DNA of 64,000 nucleotides from Candidatus Zixiibacteriota bacterium (GTDB lineage: Bacteria; Zixibacteria; MSB-5A5; DSPP01), in contig JAKEHY010000021.1 in assembly GCA_022614805.1 (NCBI GenBank), forward strand, positions 28,062 to 92,061, in the 5' to 3' direction. The notes beneath the pieces are model-generated. The model worked only from the letters and a program-made list of their open reading frames with translations, had not been told where the DNA came from and did not search any database. Within the stretch, counting starts at the first letter, position 1, and every line of letters begins with the position of its first letter. The position numbers and the translations under genes were made by a program. Below are positions 7,673 to 15,477 of the stretch, piece by piece.

Positions 7673-8842
7673 ATGAAAGCTTGTAAACGCCCGCTTTCGG
7701 CGCTTTTGCTTGCGGCTGTTTTTTGGAATGCGCCCTCGTCCAAGGGACAGGAGCAGACGAGGCCCAAACATTTCGCGTTGAAGGCCGCCCCTCTTCCAGA
7801 GTGCAAATCGTTTCTAATAGCGGAATTCGGTACAGGCTATCGGTTAAGTCAAAGAGCCATCCGCACCGCCGACACCCTCTTCCTTGACGACACCATCCCC
7901 AGTGTCATCTCCCAATCCCTCGCCCCCGACCGCCGCTTTTACTCCAGCGCGGATTTTGGATGGATGGTAAACGTAAGCCGGCGTTCCGCGGTCGGCGCCT
8001 CCCTTTTTGCCGGCTTTCCCGGCACGGGCGTTCGAGTCGCATTGAAACCGAGATACCGCCATTGGTTCGGGTCCACCACCAGCCTGGATTTGTCTCCAGG
8101 GATATTTCTGCACGTTCAGGACGACCTCTTTTTGCATAAGTTTCCCTCCTTCCTCGGGGAGGTGGGACTGAATTTCTCCAACCGGCTTGCCCTGACCGGG
8201 CGGGTTGAGGTGCTGCGCCATATCCCCGGCGTCAGCCTTACGCAAAAAGAAGAAACGGCCGTTCTTTTCTACGGCGGCGTCCGGCTCGGTTCCCTCGGAG
8301 CGCTTTGGCCCCAACCGAATTCTTTGGAAAACAAAGCCGCTTTACTTTCCATCTTAGGCACGGCCGTTCCTTCCGCCATCGGCGGCGCCTACGCCCTGGT
8401 CTGCCGGGGGAGCGGAAGCTGCGCCCTGGATGAACACTGGCCCATCGTGGTAGTTGCGGCAGGCAGCGGAATTCTGTTCGGCCCCTCACTGGGTTATTTC
8501 TACGGCGGACGGCCCGGCCGCGGCCTGGGCGGAATCGGAGTCCGGCTGGCTATAGCCGGAGGAGCTGCGGCGGTAGCCGGAATAATTTGGTCGGGCAGTT
8601 CGGCGGAAGAAGAAGATTGCGGGCTTTTCGGCCCTTGCTTCCCGTTCATACCTCCGGCAAGCATACTTATCCTTGCCGCCGGCGGAGTTATGGTGGTGGC
8701 CCACTCGATATACGATATCGTCCAAGTGAAAGAGACCGTCCAAAAACACAACCGTTCCCGGCAGGAAAAAGCGCTGACGGTTGCGCCGGCCTACTTTGCC
8801 CAGCACGGCGCGCCGGGCCTCAAGCTTCAAGCTCGGTTTTAA
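7673..8842 (+). CDS. Fusion of a barrel-like N-terminal domain to the cassette module
   Basis: A 389-aa secreted protein. After a signal peptide (LSALLLAAVFWNAPSSKGQ), residues about 40-215 show alternating hydrophobic strands rich in Tyr, Phe and Gly, resembling an outer-membrane beta-barrel (AVGASLFAGFPGTGVRVALK, FLGEVGLNFSNRLALTG). From about residue 222 it continues with the same module as the three small paralogues: ENKAALLSILGTAVP, FGPSLGYFYGGRPGRGLGG and KHNRSRQEKALTVAP...GLKLQARF. This fusion hints that the small paralogues act with an envelope protein. No enzymatic motif is seen. Confidence 0.82.
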   Translation: MKACKRPLSALLLAAVFWNAPSSKGQEQTRPKHFALKAAPLPECKSFLIAEFGTGYRLSQRAIRTADTLFLDDTIPSVISQSLAPDRRFYSSADFGWMVNVSRRSAVGASLFAGFPGTGVRVALKPRYRHWFGSTTSLDLSPGIFLHVQDDLFLHKFPSFLGEVGLNFSNRLALTGRVEVLRHIPGVSLTQKEETAVLFYGGVRLGSLGALWPQPNSLENKAALLSILGTAVPSAIGGAYALVCRGSGSCALDEHWPIVVVAAGSGILFGPSLGYFYGGRPGRGLGGIGVRLAIAGGAAAVAGIIWSGSSAEEEDCGLFGPCFPFIPPASILILAAGGVMVVAHSIYDIVQVKETVQKHNRSRQEKALTVAPAYFAQHGAPGLKLQARF

Positions 8843-8854
8843 GAGGAGGAATCG

Positions 8855-8920
8855 ATGACAGAAGTTTTACATTTCTTCTACAATTCCATGACAACTCTTT
8901 TCCCTAAATTTCCATATTAA
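8855..8920 (+). CDS. Possible 21-codon small ORF overlapping a promoter
   Basis: An ATG at 8855 is preceded by a strong ribosome site (GAGGAGG) and reads 21 codons to TAA at 8918 (begins MTEVLHFFYN). It overlaps the repeated upstream element shared with 4886-4968. That homologous region is not an open frame, so the ORF may be fortuitous or a remnant of another paralogue. Confidence 0.2.
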   Translation: MTEVLHFFYNSMTTLFPKFPY

Positions 8921-8945
8921 AAAGTGTGAAAAAAAGGAGGAAAAA
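8870..8945 (+). promoter_or_regulatory. Upstream region shared with 4886-4968 (copy 2)
   Basis: TACAATTCCATGACAACTCTT (8878-8898) and ATATTA (8914-8919) match copy 1 with an identical 17-base gap from ACAACT. The following AAGTGTGAAAAAAAGGAGG also resembles copy 1. The two operons at 4969 and 8946 are therefore likely co-regulated. Confidence 0.45.
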
Positions 8946-9869
8946 ATGAACACTGATAAACATTCGCTTGTAGCGTGGCTGCTTCTGGCCGTGCTGGCTT
9001 TTTCGTGCGGGAAAAAGAAGGCAACCGAGCCGGAACAGAAGACCCCCGCCATCACCCCGCCCGTGCAATTGACTACAACCGGCGGCTACGACCCCGCCGC
9101 CTCGCCGGACGGCCAATGGGTGGTTTTCAACGGGGGAGGCGTCATTGCGAAAATCAAACCGGATGGAACCGGACTGGATACCATTACGGATGCCGGCGGC
9201 GGCGACCCGGACTGGTCAGACTGGACGCGAAAGGGGAATCTTATTGTCATCGGAACCGTCGCCACGCTCGATGCCACCACGGGCGAAATCCAACTGGTGG
9301 CGTATGACGATTGCTATGAGAGCAACCCCGTCTGGTCTCCCGACGGGAGTCAAATTGCCATAACCTCAAGATGTCCGGATCGGATTGTGCTCATATCCTA
9401 TCCCGGCGGGGATACTTCGAGCGTGCCGTGCGACGACCCGGACGGCGGCGGTTGCGACGGAGAAGGCCCTACCTGGTCGGGGGATGGAAACTGGCTCGCC
9501 TTTGAGGATGGCCTGCAAATTCTCAAAGTGCCGAAATCCGGCGACACGGCACAAGTGGTATATGACGGGTCCAAAGATGACAAGGACGTCTCCCAGCCGG
9601 CCTGGTCGCCGGACGGCAAGTGGATTGCCTTTGTGCGGGAGGATTCCACGGCTACGAGCTTTTTTGATTCGGTGTGGAATTTCTTCTCCTATGGCCATAT
9701 CTGGGTAGCGGATGCGCGGGGGGAATCTTTCGGCCTCTGGCAGGTTACCACCGGCCCCTATTCAGATTTTGACCCGGCCTGGTCTCCCGATTCCCGCTTC
9801 ATTTACTTTTCGTCCAACCTGCCCGGCCAACATCGGCGCGAAATATGGAAGGTGGGTTTCAGTTTTTAG
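8946..9869 (+). CDS. PD40 (TolB-like) beta-propeller lipoprotein
   Basis: A 307-aa lipoprotein. The lipobox LAFSC gives the lipidated Cys at about residue 21, followed by a charged linker. The mature part holds five PD40 blades: DPAASPDGQWVVF, NPVWSPDGSQIAI, GPTWSGDGNWLAF, QPAWSPDGKWIAF and DPAWSPDSRFIYF. This is the fold of TolB propellers, but the TolB N-terminal domain is absent. The acidic mature chain would be periplasmic or surface-exposed. It leads a short operon with the desaturase and the lipoprotein downstream, with ribosome site AAAAGGAGG. Confidence 0.88.
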   Translation: MNTDKHSLVAWLLLAVLAFSCGKKKATEPEQKTPAITPPVQLTTTGGYDPAASPDGQWVVFNGGGVIAKIKPDGTGLDTITDAGGGDPDWSDWTRKGNLIVIGTVATLDATTGEIQLVAYDDCYESNPVWSPDGSQIAITSRCPDRIVLISYPGGDTSSVPCDDPDGGGCDGEGPTWSGDGNWLAFEDGLQILKVPKSGDTAQVVYDGSKDDKDVSQPAWSPDGKWIAFVREDSTATSFFDSVWNFFSYGHIWVADARGESFGLWQVTTGPYSDFDPAWSPDSRFIYFSSNLPGQHRREIWKVGFSF

Positions 9870-9885
9870 AGTGAAAGGAGAAAAA

Positions 9886-10932
9886 ATGAAAACGACGCCC
9901 GGCGAAAGAATCTCGTCCCCTACCTTAAAAGAGCTGCACCAGCTAAAGCCGGCCTATAACTGGATAATCCTGCTTTTCTTCGGCCTCTGGGGGCTGTCCG
10001 GGTTTTTCACGCTGCAAATGCCCAACCTCTGGCTGCGGCTTCCGGGGTATCTCCTTTCCGGAATTGTCCTGCATGCCCTGGGGATTATGATGCACGAAGG
10101 GGTGCATTCCAATCTTTCAAAAAACCGGAGCGTCAACCGCTGGCTGGGATTTATTTGCGGCGTTCCCACGCTTTTGGGGCTTTCGGCCTACAAGGCCGTT
10201 CACCTGCCCCATCACCGCTGGGAGCGGATGGTGGAAGATCCGGATGAATTCGAAAACCTAACCGGCAAGCCACCAGTCCTCAAAGTAATTTTAGTTCTCT
10301 GGTTTTTCATAGGAGCCTACTTCTATCTTTTCCACATAGCTTTTACCGGAATGAAACTCGCCAGCGCCAAGGAAAAAAAGAAGATACCCCAGGAATATGC
10401 GCTTTTAATCACACTTATGGCACCGGCGTTTTACTTCATCCCTTTTGAAATTTTGGGCCAGGTCTGGCTTTTCCCCATTCTCGTTACCGCCCAGTTGGCT
10501 CAAGTGCGGGGACTGGCCGAACATGCCTTTACCGCCGGAGACAGTTTGCTGACCGCCACCCGCACCGTAACCAGCAACAGGGTGACGAGCTTTTTTATGT
10601 GCAACCTGAACTACCATCTTGAGCATCACATTTATCCCGGTGTTCCCTGGTACAACCTTCCCCGTCTGCACCGGCTGTTCTTGGAAGATTACGGTAAAGT
10701 GGGGGTCTCCGTTTACACCTCCTATGCGGTTTATCTATGGCAGGTCTTTAAGGCCCTTTTCGCCAAAGTTTCCAACCCTTACGCCCAGACCGGCCCCCCC
10801 TCCGGCTACTATCGCCACTATATGCCGGTTTTGGCTGGTATCGAGAACCCGGCTTACGGGAAAGTCGATGCAGAACAAATTTTGAAGGATGCCTTTCAAC
10901 CCACAACCCAAAACAAAAGAGGTTTAAAATGA
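9886..10932 (+). CDS. Membrane fatty-acid desaturase family protein
   Basis: A 348-aa di-iron membrane enzyme. Three histidine boxes are present: HEGVH (70-74), HLPHH (106-110) and HLEHH (about 244-248, followed by IYPGVPWYNLPRLH). Hydrophobic segments lie at about 25-45, 52-68, 135-160 and 180-215, as expected for this family. The third box resembles acyl-lipid desaturases and carotenoid ketolase/hydroxylase relatives; the exact substrate cannot be told. The start at 9886 is preceded by AAAGGAG, and longer in-frame starts run into the previous gene. The stop overlaps a mini-ORF start as ATGA. Confidence 0.88.
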   Translation: MKTTPGERISSPTLKELHQLKPAYNWIILLFFGLWGLSGFFTLQMPNLWLRLPGYLLSGIVLHALGIMMHEGVHSNLSKNRSVNRWLGFICGVPTLLGLSAYKAVHLPHHRWERMVEDPDEFENLTGKPPVLKVILVLWFFIGAYFYLFHIAFTGMKLASAKEKKKIPQEYALLITLMAPAFYFIPFEILGQVWLFPILVTAQLAQVRGLAEHAFTAGDSLLTATRTVTSNRVTSFFMCNLNYHLEHHIYPGVPWYNLPRLHRLFLEDYGKVGVSVYTSYAVYLWQVFKALFAKVSNPYAQTGPPSGYYRHYMPVLAGIENPAYGKVDAEQILKDAFQPTTQNKRGLK

Positions 10933-11007
10933 AACGACCTATGCAGGTCACAATCACAACCCAAACCAAAGGAGGTCTAGAATGAAACGACCTATGCAAC
11001 TCACCAT
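10902..11007 (+). repeat. 53-bp tandem duplication of a stop/start junction
   Basis: Bases 10902-10954 and 10955-11007 are imperfect direct repeats: ACAACCCAAA...AGAGGTTTAAAATGAAACGACCTATGCA versus ACAACCCAAA...GGAGGTCTAGAATGAAACGACCTATGCA. Each copy has a ribosome site and an ATGA overlap. The second copy has the better ribosome site (AAAGGAGG). Confidence 0.9.
10929..10985 (+). CDS. 18-codon mini-ORF bridging desaturase and lipoprotein
   Basis: Reads MKRPMQVTITTQTKGGLE and stops at TGA 10983-10985. Its start overlaps the desaturase stop (ATGA) and its own stop overlaps the lipoprotein start (ATGA). It arises from the 53-bp duplication: its first six residues copy the start of the lipoprotein and its end copies the desaturase tail. 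If translated it would pass ribosomes from one gene to the next. Confidence 0.4.
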   Translation: MKRPMQVTITTQTKGGLE

Positions 11008-12205
11008 CATGGCCAGCGTGGTTGGCCTTATGGCCTTCGGCTGCCAGAAAAAAGGGAATTTGACCGGCGCCCCGACCGCTCCGAAGGCCGGTCCGGCCTT
11101 GGGGAAACCGGCCCTTCAGCCGCCCCCCGCCCCGCTGGTCACCGTCAATTTCGGCGGCAGCGCGCAGGAATTCTGGCCCTTCACCGGCGCCAATTTTTCC
11201 GGTGCGCCCCAGGACCCGGTCAACTTGATTTTTGTGGGGCATTCCGACCCGCGCGCCATCCGGGCGGCTTTGCTGTCTTTGGACGGGGACCGCGCCGCCT
11301 TCGGCTTTCCCAACCTCTCCCCGTTCAACGACACATGGACGGATGCGATTGGGGACGTGCAAACCGGCTACGGCACGGAAAGCGGCTGGGTGGGGGGCGC
11401 CGTCCAGCTGGCCTGCGGCCCGTATGGCCCCGTCCGCTTCCACCTGCGTCTGTTTGACATCGGCGGCTGGACGTTGGGGAACGTCCACTTTGAGGTGCTC
11501 ATTCCCGGCACCACCGACCATCAGGTTTTGAACTGGGAACTGGCGGAACAATTGGTGGCGGCAGACTTTGTGCGCAGCGGCCTTTTGGACCCGAGCGTGC
11601 CTCTCATCCAGACGGATGCCATAAATCCGTCCCCCTTTCGGGAAATTCCGGCCGTCATCTACAACGGCCTTCCAGAGGACCTGAAGGCCCTCATCGGGGG
11701 CCCGGCCGGAAGCGTGGAAAACCCGGTACCGATTGCCACCGACGGGAAAGCCACCCTTTTGAATCTGGCCGGAAGCATCGAGGGTCAACCGGTGGTCGCG
11801 AAACAGGATTTTGTCATCCAGTTTGACCAGGTCATTCCCAAGCCCTTCTGCGCCTCCGGGCCGTTCGACTTCATTTACGTCAAAGGGCCGGTGCGTTTAA
11901 GCCAGACGGTGGTGATGAGCCCATCGGGCACCTTCACCAGCCAGTTCGAGGCGCAGGGGAACCTGGAACTGACGCCCGTGGACCCCAGCACCAGCCCACC
12001 TACGCCAATCGGTGAAACTTACCAAGCCGTAGTCAACGAGCAGCACAAAAGCGTGGTGACCAACGAGCTGACTTTGGTTTCCAGCTTTCAGATGCGCACG
12101 GAAATCCCGCCCACCGGCCCTTTCCGCGGACAGCTTATAGCCGAACTAAGCGTCGGGCCGGGGGAATCCAGCCGCTATTCGTTGGAGGTAACGTGCCTGC
12201 CGTAG
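10982..12205 (+). CDS. Putative lipoprotein, function unknown
   Basis: A 407-aa protein with a signal peptide and lipobox LMAFGC (lipidated Cys about residue 21), then a Pro/Ala-rich linker (about 30-52). The mature part is soluble, rich in Gly, Pro and aromatic residues, with segments such as VTVNFGGSAQEFWPF, GGAVQLACGPYGPVRFHLRLF and HFEVLIPGTTDHQVLNWE that look like beta-sandwich strands. I do not recognise a family. It is the last gene of the operon starting at 8946 and is followed by a strong terminator. Confidence 0.8.
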   Translation: MKRPMQLTIMASVVGLMAFGCQKKGNLTGAPTAPKAGPALGKPALQPPPAPLVTVNFGGSAQEFWPFTGANFSGAPQDPVNLIFVGHSDPRAIRAALLSLDGDRAAFGFPNLSPFNDTWTDAIGDVQTGYGTESGWVGGAVQLACGPYGPVRFHLRLFDIGGWTLGNVHFEVLIPGTTDHQVLNWELAEQLVAADFVRSGLLDPSVPLIQTDAINPSPFREIPAVIYNGLPEDLKALIGGPAGSVENPVPIATDGKATLLNLAGSIEGQPVVAKQDFVIQFDQVIPKPFCASGPFDFIYVKGPVRLSQTVVMSPSGTFTSQFEAQGNLELTPVDPSTSPPTPIGETYQAVVNEQHKSVVTNELTLVSSFQMRTEIPPTGPFRGQLIAELSVGPGESSRYSLEVTCLP

Positions 12206-12232
12206 CGTCCAGACCATAACGGTCACCAACCG

Positions 12233-12262
12233 AAAGAGGGGCCGAGGGGGCCCCTCTTTTTT
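12233..12262 (+). terminator. Rho-independent terminator of the 8946-12205 operon
   Basis: AAAGAGGGGCC (12233-12243) pairs with GGCCCCTCTTT (12249-12259) around the loop GAGGG, and a T-run continues to 12264. The stem is 11 bp and GC-rich. Confidence 0.9.
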
Positions 12263-12361
12263 TTCAGTCACAGCGGTAAACGGGACGCACACCACGCTTT
12301 GGCCCGCCTCCCCAAAAAATCAAGCGAAAATCGTCGCCTAAAACGAAAAGGGTGGAAGGGC

Positions 12362-12390
12362 TTGCCTATCTTTTCTCTTTGGAATAAATT
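12362..12390 (+). promoter_or_regulatory. Predicted promoter of tRNA-Cys
   Basis: TTGCCT (12362-12367), a 17-base spacer and TAAATT (12385-12390). The expected start near 12397 is just before the tRNA at 12400. The rest of 12265-12361 shows nothing supportable. Confidence 0.5.
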
Positions 12391-12399
12391 AAGCGTCAC

Positions 12400-12474
<75 letters not shown>

Positions 12475-12605
12475 AAGAAATTGATTTATTTTGTGATTGA
12501 ATGATTTAAAGATTTTTCAATCATTAAATCAGAAAATCAAAAAATCCCCGAATCAACTAAAGGTTGACTCGGTTTTTGCCGTGTATAACTTGGGGGGACA
12601 AAAAA

Positions 12606-13607
12606 ATGCAAACGGCGGAAAACATTCTCGAACTGGCGGGGCGCACGCCCCTGGTCAAAATAACCCGGCTCAATCCGTATGCGCGCGTCACGCTTTTGGC
12701 CAAGCTGGAGATGTTCAACCCCGGCGGGTCGGTGAAAGACCGGATGGCCTTTCACATCCTTTCCAAAGCGGAAAAAGAGGGGATAATCCACCCGGGGGAC
12801 ACGCTTGTGGACAACACCTCCGGCAACACCGGCATCGGGATGGCGATTTTCGCCGCCGTAAAAGGGTACCGGGCGGTGCTGACCATCCCGGACCGGATGA
12901 GTGACGAGAAAATCAATTTGCTGCGGGCCTACGGCGCCGAAGTCATCGTCTGCCCCTCGGACGTTCCAATTACCCATCCGGAGAGCGCCTACAACAAGGC
13001 CAAAGAAATAGCCGGAGAGACCGGCGCCTTCCGGTTGAACCAGTACCATAACCAGGCCAATCCCGAAGCCCACTACTTAACCACCGGGCCGGAAATCTGG
13101 GAACAGACGGGGAGGAAAATCGACTATTTTGTCGCCGGCATCGGCACCGGCGGCACGTTGTCCGGCGCCGGGCGGTTTTTGAAAGAGAAGAACCCGAAAA
13201 TTCAGGTGATTGCGGTTGACCCCAAAGGGTCAATTTTGAAGTCCTACATTGAAAAAGGGGTTGAAATCCGGCCAGAATCATATAAATTAGAGGGTATAGG
13301 CAGCGAGATGGTTACGGAAGCCTTGGATAAAACCGTTATCGATGAGGTCATCGAGGTGGCCGATAAGGAGGCCTTTCGGATGACCCGGGAGCTGGCCCGG
13401 AGGGAAGGGATTCTGGCTGGCGGTTCCTCTGGTGCCGTCCTTTGGGCCTGCTTGGAGGCGGCCAAAGCAGTCCGCGAGCCCAAAACGATGGTGGTGGTCT
13501 TTCCGGATACCGGGCTGCGGTATCTTTCCCGGTATTTCAACGACGACTGGATGGAAGCGGCCGGTTTTTTGGCCAAAGAACGAACCAAACCAACCGGGGT
13601 GCGTTAG
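12606..13607 (+). CDS. PLP-dependent cysteine synthase / cystathionine beta-synthase-like enzyme
   Basis: A 333-aa fold-type II PLP enzyme. The PLP lysine is in GGSVKDR (about residue 44), the substrate loop is TSGNTGIG (about 70-77) and the phosphate-binding loop is GTGGTLSG (about 182-189). The C-terminal part (EGIGSEMV, EGILAGGSSGA) is closer to cystathionine beta-synthase catalytic cores than to short CysK, but no C-terminal CBS pair exists. It therefore makes either cysteine from O-acetylserine (or a similar acceptor) or cystathionine. ATG 12606 is chosen because of GGGGGGACA upstream; an upstream in-frame ATG at 12564 overlaps a TTGACT box. It lies right after tRNA-Cys. Confidence 0.9.
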   Translation: MQTAENILELAGRTPLVKITRLNPYARVTLLAKLEMFNPGGSVKDRMAFHILSKAEKEGIIHPGDTLVDNTSGNTGIGMAIFAAVKGYRAVLTIPDRMSDEKINLLRAYGAEVIVCPSDVPITHPESAYNKAKEIAGETGAFRLNQYHNQANPEAHYLTTGPEIWEQTGRKIDYFVAGIGTGGTLSGAGRFLKEKNPKIQVIAVDPKGSILKSYIEKGVEIRPESYKLEGIGSEMVTEALDKTVIDEVIEVADKEAFRMTRELARREGILAGGSSGAVLWACLEAAKAVREPKTMVVVFPDTGLRYLSRYFNDDWMEAAGFLAKERTKPTGVR

Positions 13608-13645
13608 CGTATAAGAAAGTGGACAAACAAAAAAGAGGAGCACTT

Positions 13646-14389
13646 ATGAAAAGGGCATTTCTTACGGTTTTAACGCTGGCGCTGGCCTACAGCTTGGCGG
13701 CTGTCCAGGAAACCGGGGTACAAAACGGTTCAACCCCCCAGCAACAGAATGTAAAAGCCGCGCGCCTGGAGATTTCCCAAAAAGTCTGGGATTTTGGCTA
13801 CATTCCCCGGGGGGCCAAGGTGACCCACAATTTTGTCTTGAAAAACGTGGGGAACGATACTTTGAAAATCACCAACGTGCGCAAAAGCTGCGGCTGCACG
13901 GCGGCCCCCCTGAAAAAAGACGTTCTCTTTCCGGGGGACACCACCGAGCTGGCGGTGACCTTCAGCTCCGGCGCCTATCAGGGCCCGGTTTCCAAGGCCG
14001 TTTACGTGGAGTCCAACGACCCGATTGAACCGTTCATCGACATCACGTTTAACGCCACGGTTTCCATTCCTTCCAAGCTTTTGTCCATCGACCCCTTTTT
14101 CATAAAATTTGACACCGTCCGGGGGCTGCCGCTCAAAGCCTCCATCAAGGTGGTCAACATCGACGCCCAGCCGGTCAGCTTCAGCATCACCCAGGAGCCG
14201 CTGGATTATGTGAGCCTGAAAGCCCGGAAGAAAAAAATCGCCCCCGGCAAGGAAGCGGAAATAGAAGTGGAGTTGAAAAAGGCCCCGCCGGCGGGGGAGT
14301 TCGGCACCTCCTTTACCCTGATGTGCGACGACGACAAGAACACCCGCTTTTCCATTCCCATCCAAGGGTATTACCTCTCGCCGAAGTAG
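13646..14389 (+). CDS. Secreted DUF1573 domain protein
   Basis: A 247-aa protein with a signal peptide (residues 1-19) and a low-complexity stretch to about 33. The DUF1573 domain (about 40-140) has VWDFGYIPRGAKVTHNFVLKN, KSCGCTA and VTFSSGAYQGPVSKAVYVESND, an ASH/Ig-like fold. A second similar domain (about 150-247) lacks the CGC motif. Such proteins are common in Bacteroidota-like organisms and may assist envelope or extracellular complexes; the molecular role is unknown. It lies 38 bases after the cysteine synthase gene with ribosome site GAGGAG, so the two may be co-transcribed. Confidence 0.88.
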   Translation: MKRAFLTVLTLALAYSLAAVQETGVQNGSTPQQQNVKAARLEISQKVWDFGYIPRGAKVTHNFVLKNVGNDTLKITNVRKSCGCTAAPLKKDVLFPGDTTELAVTFSSGAYQGPVSKAVYVESNDPIEPFIDITFNATVSIPSKLLSIDPFFIKFDTVRGLPLKASIKVVNIDAQPVSFSITQEPLDYVSLKARKKKIAPGKEAEIEVELKKAPPAGEFGTSFTLMCDDDKNTRFSIPIQGYYLSPK

Positions 14390-14403
14390 GGGAAATTTTC
14401 GGC

Positions 14404-14432
14404 TTGACGACCGCCTTTGGCCGCACCATATT
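14404..14432 (+). promoter_or_regulatory. Promoter of a candidate small RNA
   Basis: TTGACG (14404-14409), a 17-base spacer and CATATT (14427-14432). The expected start at about 14439-14440 is right at the base of the hairpin that ends in a T-run. Confidence 0.5.
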
Positions 14433-14439
14433 GGCGTTT

Positions 14440-14513
14440 TGAGGGTGAACCTCTGTTGTCCCGGGGTAGTTTCCTAGCCCCCTCTACCCTACCAGAGCAA
14501 CACCCTCTTTTTT
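14440..14513 (+). ncRNA. Candidate small RNA (about 74 nt) with own promoter and terminator
   Basis: The whole transcript folds into one long interrupted hairpin: GAGGGTG (14441-14447) with CACCCTC (14501-14507), CTCTG (14451-14455) with CAGAG (14493-14497), and GGGGTAG (14463-14469) with CTACCCT (14484-14490). Six T residues follow (14508-14513). An alternative pairing, GGGGTAG with CTAGCCCC, is possible in the apex. It does not have the conserved GGAAGCAGCC of SRP RNA and is too short for 6S or tmRNA. It might instead be only a terminator with a long stem for the upstream gene. Confidence 0.45.
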
Positions 14514-14560
14514 GTTACACAAAAAACGCTCCCTGCAATTCCTTTTCACTTCGAAAACCC

Positions 14561-14589
14561 TTGACACCTTAAGCCGGGCTGGCTAACTT
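14561..14589 (+). promoter_or_regulatory. Sigma-70-like promoter upstream of the 14615 gene
   Basis: A perfect TTGACA (14561-14566), a 17-base spacer and TAACTT (14584-14589). The leader would be about 18 bases and carry the ribosome site AAAGGAGC. Confidence 0.7.
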
Positions 14590-14614
14590 TCTTTCAACAA
14601 AGAAAGGAGCAAAT

Positions 14615-15427
14615 ATGAAAAGATTGCTTCCTGCCACCTTAGCACTGGGGCTACTTCCCTGCCTGTTCTGTTTCAACCTCGCTTCCGCTCAAACCCCTGA
14701 CCCCCGTGATTCGGTCATCGTCGAGTCCAAAACCGTCAATCCCGGCGTGGGGTCCCCGGCAACTTCGGTCAAGGTCTTTATTACCAACAAGGACTCTCTC
14801 GGTGCGTTTTCGCTCATTCTTACGTCAAAATCCCAAAGCGGCGGGGCCTATATGACGCTCGGCTGGCCCAGGAATTTTAACGGAGCGGTGCGGCCCTTCA
14901 CGAATTCTTTGAACCTCTACCCCGGTCTTTACACGCCATATTACAACGGTTCCCCGCCGGACACCTTCGCCGTGGCCAGCTTTGCGGATCCCCAAGACCC
15001 GGCCACCTTTGAACCGCCCAATGCGGTTCGTAAGCTCATCTGGGAAATAGAATTCGACACGATTCGTTCCGAACTTGGAACGGTCTGGCTTGACTCGGTT
15101 TTAGTGATGCATCCGGATGGAATAAACTTCATTAAAACCCGTTTTACGGCTGCAATTCCGAGTCAAAGGAATTATTGGCTGGTTCCGGTAAATTTCTCGA
15201 AAGGTGTCATCACAGTTACTCCACCAGACCAGCCGCCTTGCAACGACTTGAACGGGGATGGCAACTTTTCGACGGCGGACATAGTGGAGGCGGTTAATTG
15301 TCTATTTTCCGGCGAGGGCGGGTGTGGAGCGATATCGACTGCCGCCGATATAGTGAAACTCTTGAAAGCGCTGTTTTCCAGTCCCGGTTCCGGTCCCGTT
15401 CCGCTTGTGCCCCCTGTTCCATGTTAA
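14615..15427 (+). CDS. Secreted protein with C-terminal dockerin-like repeats
   Basis: A 270-aa protein. Signal peptide residues 1-25 (LPCLFCFNLASAQ). Residues about 35-205 form a beta-rich domain beginning SVIVESKTVNPGVGSPATSVKVF and FITNKDSLGAFSLIL; this pattern resembles the cohesin/carbohydrate-binding fold, which is inference. The C-terminus has two dockerin-like calcium loops, DLNGDGNFSTADIVEAVNCLF and a degenerate STAADIVKLLKALF, and ends in a Pro-rich tail. The downstream M4 protease has the same kind of C-terminus, so both probably share an export or surface-attachment route. It has its own promoter and ribosome site. Confidence 0.82.
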   Translation: MKRLLPATLALGLLPCLFCFNLASAQTPDPRDSVIVESKTVNPGVGSPATSVKVFITNKDSLGAFSLILTSKSQSGGAYMTLGWPRNFNGAVRPFTNSLNLYPGLYTPYYNGSPPDTFAVASFADPQDPATFEPPNAVRKLIWEIEFDTIRSELGTVWLDSVLVMHPDGINFIKTRFTAAIPSQRNYWLVPVNFSKGVITVTPPDQPPCNDLNGDGNFSTADIVEAVNCLFSGEGGCGAISTAADIVKLLKALFSSPGSGPVPLVPPVPC

Positions 15428-15477
15428 GGAGGGTGTAAAAGAAGGGCTCTATGCGGTATTGAAGAAGGGAGAAAGAT

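Noticed and set aside
12564..12591. TTGACT...TAACTT as promoter of the cysteine synthase gene
   Set aside because: The 16-base spacing is acceptable but transcription would start next to or inside the ribosome site, so I did not list it as a feature.
14440..14513. SRP (4.5S), 6S or tmRNA identity for the hairpin RNA
   Set aside because: The GGAAGCAGCC loop of SRP RNA is absent and the length is too short for 6S or tmRNA.
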